Positions 60,046-64,000 of a DNA stretch of 64,000 nt are shown here, piece after piece. The notes beneath the pieces are model-generated. The model had not been told where the DNA came from, did no database searches, and worked only from the letters and a program-made list of their open reading frames with translations. A program made the translations under genes and the position numbers. This DNA is from Paraspadella gotoi (Eukaryota > Chaetognatha). How positions within the stretch are numbered: the first letter of the stretch is position 1; each line of letters starts with the position of its first letter. The stretch spans positions 348,328-412,327 of the forward strand of contig CM119265.1 in the NCBI GenBank assembly GCA_051294375.1, written 5' to 3'.

Positions 60046-60410
60046 TCCCCCTTGCTGATTAAATATATAATCTTTATAATATTTACATTAAAATTTGAAA
60101 GTTAATAGAATTAAAATTGTTGTCGCTCCGGTAATGTGCTGTGATTGTGTACAAAATATATAAACCGTATTTCTTAACATTGCGGGTAAATCGTAGTTTC
60201 ATTTCGACGAATTGAAATAAAAAATTGACCTAGATTTCTAGAAATTGACGAAGGTATAAAATCTGTACAAATAAATTATTGTAAAATACTGCTAAATTGG
60301 GTTTTCCCAAGAATACTTTAATATACAAAAACAACCAAAATATTTATTCTAATAATGGCTTAAGGGAGCTCGGCCGTCGAAGTCAATGCCGAGGGTGCGA
60401 TGCTGTCATG
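60046..60410 (-). other. 3'UTR and polypurine tract of copy I
   Basis: AT-rich, with AATTGTTGTCGCTCCGG (plus view), a variant of the family-1 motif. No gene seen. Confidence 0.55.
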
Positions 60411-61743
60411 GAGGCGAGATTTTCAAGCTGACTGGCTTCGACCGGTTGACCTTAAGGCGGCAAAATTATTTGGTTTCTATTTTCTACTTGGATTTTTCTT
60501 TTGCTGTCCCTGCTTGATCAACTCTTTCTGCAGGAACCTCCCAGCGGCGATGCTTAGGGGCGTTCGCGTCGCACGCTTTGTGACCGCCTTGTTCGAAAAG
60601 TTCGTTGGCAGCGTTTGGCTCTCGAGCAATACGCGCTAATAGCGTTGGTGCTTCATCTTTTTGCTCCTCTCGGCTTAGTTGTGCTTTGTCTGTTGTTCTA
60701 ACTGATTGTCTCTTTTTCTCTCGCTACGTACTGAACGTTCGTTAGCGTTGGTCAATGTCCATCCGTCATGGCGAGGTGCGCTGACAGGTACAAGGAAGGG
60801 AAGGATGGGTAGCCAAAAAAAACGCGCGGGAAGGAGGGGGGTTGTTGCCGGGGAAGTGGGGGAAGGTTTTGGTGCGCCTGCCGGTCGGCGGGAAGGATGC
60901 GCAGGATGCGACGGAGGAGGAGCGAGGGAGGAGGTAATTGGAGGAGGGCACAGCTGCGCGCGTTGGATTTGCTCTATTCGCTGCGGCCGAGGTGAGGTTC
61001 TTGACTGTCGGCGCGTGGCTGCCCTGCGTTCTGACGCCAGCTGTGCGGCGGTCTCGCCCTGGCCTTGCTCTCTGGATGTCCTCTGCGGCGGGTGTCGACC
61101 TCCAACTCGTCGTCACTAATCCATGCCGGTTTTATTCTGGCGATGTTGACGGTTTCCCTTCCCACGTTTGGAACTTCGATTGTCATATTTAGCCCGTTTC
61201 GGCTAATAACGCGGTAAGGACCGTCATAAGGTGGCACCAAGGGGGGGTGTACGCCTGCCTTGCGTACAAACACGTATTTTGCAGAGTCGAGATTTGCTGG
61301 TAAATGCACCGCGGGCTGTCGGTGGGCGGAAGTAGGCGTGGGCTGGAGTCTGGCGACCTCGATACGCAATTTCGCCAATTGATTCTGACGTTGTCGATTT
61401 AGAGAGTCGTTGTCGGGTTGAATGTCGCCGAGTAAGCTTCCAGGGACGCTAAGACCTTCGCCGAAGACCAGATCCGCCGCGGAGGCGCCGATGTCCTCTT
61501 TGATTGTCGTTCTAATCGCGAGTAACGTCAATGGCAATTTCCAGTACCATTTCTCTCTCGATTCTTTTGTCAACGCCATAATTGACTCTTTGAGCCGTCT
61601 GTGAAATCTTTCCACAAGCCCATTTGCTTGTGGATGATATGCGGTAGTTGTCTGATGTTTTATGCCCCAGTTTTTCATTAACTGTTGCCATAATGTCGAA
61701 CAAAACTGACTACCTCGATCTGTGGTTATGACGGCCGGCGTTC

Positions 61744-62315
61744 NNNNNNNNNNNNNNNNNNNNNNNNNNNNNNNNNNNNNNNNNNNNNNNNNNNNNNNNN
61801 NNNNNNNNNNNNNNNNNNNNNNNNNNNNNNNNNNNNNNNNNNNNNNNNNNNNNNNNNNNNNNNNNNNNNNNNNNNNNNNNNNNNNNNNNNNNNNNNNNNN
61901 NNNNNNNNNNNNNNNNNNNNNNNNNNNNNNNNNNNNNNNNNNNNNNNNNNNNNNNNNNNNNNNNNNNNNNNNNNNNNNNNNNNNNNNNNNNNNNNNNNNN
62001 NNNNNNNNNNNNNNNNNNNNNNNNNNNNNNNNNNNNNNNNNNNNNNNNNNNNNNNNNNNNNNNNNNNNNNNNNNNNNNNNNNNNNNNNNNNNNNNNNNNN
62101 NNNNNNNNNNNNNNNNNNNNNNNNGAATTATGTTAAATATCTTCTTTCGCCATGCAGCTGGGACGAATGGGCGAGCTGGACCATTAGATATATCCACTAG
62201 TAATTCTTGTTCACCCACGCGGATTTTTCTAAATGCAANNNNNNNNNNNNNNNNNNNNNNNNNNNNNNNNNNNNNNNNNNNNNNNNNNNNNNNNNNNNNN
62301 NNNNNNNNNNNNNNN
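61744..62315. other. Assembly gaps (381 N and 77 N)
   Basis: Ns at 61744-62124 and 62239-62315 remove much of the integrase and the linker of copy I. 114 bases between them encode ISNGPARPFVPAAWRKK. Confidence 0.99.
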
Positions 62316-63584
62316 TTTCGAAGTCAATTTCGAAGCTGGTCATAGACGCTATTACAGCGTTGACCTCCTCGAGGCGGTCAGGCTTGACGCTGCGCTCGAG
62401 GTGATTCTCTCGTTGCTCTTCTGATGTGGTTGTTGAGGGTGATGCTTCCTCCGTGGGTGGTTGTGTTTGCGTTATGGGTGGTGGATTATTTGGTCGTGAG
62501 AGGGCGTCGGCCACCACATTGGCCTTTCCTTTCAGATAGCGGATATCTGTGGTGAATTCCGCTATTGCCGACAACTGGTAGGACTGACGAAGAGTTTGAG
62601 GTTCCGTTTTTTTGCGGATTGCCGAGACCAAGCTCTGATGATCCGTATAAATCGTGAACGCACGACCTTCGACCCAGTGCCGGAAGTGGCGGACTGCCCT
62701 GAACGCTCCGAAGAGTTCCTTGTCGAAGGGTGGCCACATTTTTTGATTTTTGGCTAATTTTGCTGAAAAAAACGCTAGTGGTTCCCACCCTTTGGGACCT
62801 CGTTGCTCCAGAACTGCGCCTACAGCTTGATCAGATGCGTCGGTAGTGATGCAAAGCTGCGCGCCGGACCTTGGATGATGGAGTAGTGCCGCCGAGATGA
62901 GGCCCTCCTTGATGGCCTCGAATGCTTGCTCGCACCCTGGTGTCCAATTCAACGATTTTGGCTTGCCGCTTAAGGCGTCGTACAGAGCGGCGCAGCGGTG
63001 GGCGACTCCTGGAATGAAACGCCTATAATAATTAACCATACCAAGGAAGCGTTGAAGCTCCTTGATAGTGGTTGGGCGTGTCGTCTCTCGAAGTGTCTGG
63101 ACGCGTTCAGGTAGTGGTCGGACGCCGTTTTTGTCGACGAGGAATCCCAAGAACTCGAGGGACTCCTGTCCGAGTAGGCATTTTTTCGTATTTACTACGA
63201 GTCCATTTTCATCCAGAGCTTTGAAGACTCTTTCCAGATCTTCCAGGTGCTCCTCCGGAGACGATGATGCGACCAAAATGTCGTCTAAGTAGACGAACGT
63301 ATGGGGGATCTCACCCAAGATCTCATCCATCAAACGCTGAAAGTCTTGTCCTGCGTTTTTCAAACCGAAAGGACAACGAGGAAAGANNNNNNNNNNNNNN
63401 NGAGTGATTACAGCCGTCTTTTTTACATCTTGAGGATTTACCGGGATTTGATGATAACCTTTGAGCAAGTCTATCTTCGAGAAGATAGTCTTGCCCTCCA
63501 GTTGCGCGTTGAAGTCCGTTAGTAACTTCACTGGGTAACGATCCTCGACGGTCTGGGCGTTGAGGCGACGGTAGTCGCCACAAC

Positions 63585-63826
63585 NNNNNNNNNNNNNNNN
63601 NNNNNNNNNNNNNNNNNNNNNNNNNNNNNNNNNNNNNNNNNNNNNNNNNNNNNNNNNNNNNNNNNNNNNNNNNNNNNNNNNNNNNNNNNNNNNNNNNNNN
63701 NNNNNNNNNNNNNNNNNNNNNNNNNNNNNNNNNNNNNNNNNNNNNNNNNNNNNNNNNNNNNNNNNNNNNNNNNNNNNNNNNNNNNNNNNNNNNNNNNNNN
63801 NNNNNNNNNNNNNNNNNNNNNNNNNN
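63585..63826. other. Assembly gap (242 N)
   Basis: Ns within the start of the RT domain of copy I. Confidence 0.99.
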
Positions 63827-64000
63827 CTTTGAGTTCGAAAGTAGGAGTGGACAATGAGGGAAACGACTCAAGCAGCTTGTAATATTTTTCCCCTTTTCTG
63901 TCTACGAAATTCACATGAGTTGGCTGCTCCTCCGCTGTCGACGCTGCTAATGGTCGAGTAAGTCCCTTTAGATCTAAGAGGAGTCGCGTCTCGATGATTT

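Larger units (their letters stand above)
59190..64000 (-). mobile_element. Copy I: Ty3/gypsy element, runs off the window
   Basis: 3' LTR, 3'UTR and pol are present. Protease, gag and 5' LTR lie beyond the right edge. N gaps at 61744-62124, 62239-62315, 63387-63401 and 63585-63826. Family 1. Confidence 0.88.
60411..64000 (-). pseudogene. pol: Pol of copy I, partial, gapped and frameshifted
   Basis: From the right: PR-RT linker (63914-63827), gap, RT with KIDLLKGYHQIP (about 63470) and YLDD (about 63290), RNase H (TTDAS, FDKEL, YTDHQSL), then the integrase with its zinc domain and first catalytic Asp lost in gaps. TTDRGSQ (about 61725), GLVERFH (about 61620) and GPYR (about 61210) are present. 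After 60974 the frame breaks, but the tail PTNFSNK...FLQKELIKQGQQ remains near 60620-60480. Coding status cannot be judged because of the Ns. Confidence 0.82.

Noticed and set aside
1-64000. CRISPR arrays, bacterial operons or bacterial origin
   Set aside because: No spaced direct repeats. Telomeric repeats, retroelements and intron-like signals show a eukaryote.

Overview
The window is a eukaryotic telomeric or subtelomeric block, probably from an invertebrate animal. It starts in CCCTAA (TTAGGG-type) telomeric repeats, and further CCCTAA arrays recur throughout, always in the same strand orientation, so the chromosome tip should lie to the left. Nearly everything between the arrays is Ty3/gypsy LTR retrotransposon sequence. 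The Gag zinc knuckle is Cx2Hx9Cx3C, the polymerase order is PR-RT-RNaseH-IN with a GPY/F module, no env is visible, and the primer site begins TGGTGA and is loosely tRNA-Trp-like. Together these resemble the CsRn1/Kabuki-type clade of invertebrate elements (clade assignment from memory of the family). The host species cannot be named from this sequence.

Layout, left to right: telomeric repeats (1-63); copy A, a decayed plus-strand element (67-5178); copy B (5179-11186); copy C (11254-17731); copy D (17898-23977, with the rest of its 5' LTR at 24519-24942); a displaced LTR tail and 3'UTR that I assign to copy E (23989-24493); a long telomeric array (24943-25687); a badly eroded relic J (25688-27570); a 3.5-kb island with no element homology that may hold a spliced transcript (27571-31090); copy E (31091-37035, with a displaced 5' LTR at 37777-38222); copy F (37327-37749 plus 38444-44064); copy G (44165-50064); copy H (50876-57732), which has both LTRs and intact gag and pol; a miniature LTR element K (57927-58774); and copy I (59190 to the window end, gag outside the window). 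Copies B to I and K are all on the minus strand, reading toward the presumed chromosome tip. Telomeric arrays separate most of them.

Two element families share this niche. Family 1 (A, B, G, H, I) has YLDD reverse transcriptase, Gag beginning MS-[D/G/Q]-D-like, canonical -1 slippery heptamers (GGGAAAC or TTTAAAC) and a shared 3'UTR motif. Family 2 (C, D, E, F) has YIDD, Gag beginning MSGPA or MSSIV, a relaxed GGAAAAC shift site and LTRs with subterminal inverted repeats. Both families share a leader hairpin whose stem covaries between copies and sits on a splice-donor-like GTAAG/GTAGG, a retropepsin motif DGG in place of DTG/DSG, a conserved C-terminal tail after a hypervariable proline-rich linker, and LTRs carrying a tRNA-like segment with A and B boxes on the strand opposite to the element.

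The most notable system is this set of telomere-repeat-resident Ty3/gypsy elements. Clean boundaries share one insertion register: ...ACCC|LTR...LTR|ACCC..., a 4-bp duplication inside CCCTAA. They also share orientation and carry tRNA-like modules in their LTRs, comparable in concept to the 5S-bearing LTRs of Cassandra TRIMs. Assembly gaps (10, 25 and 100 N, and longer) and probable block swaps near 24 kb and 37-38 kb mean the order of pieces there should not be trusted.
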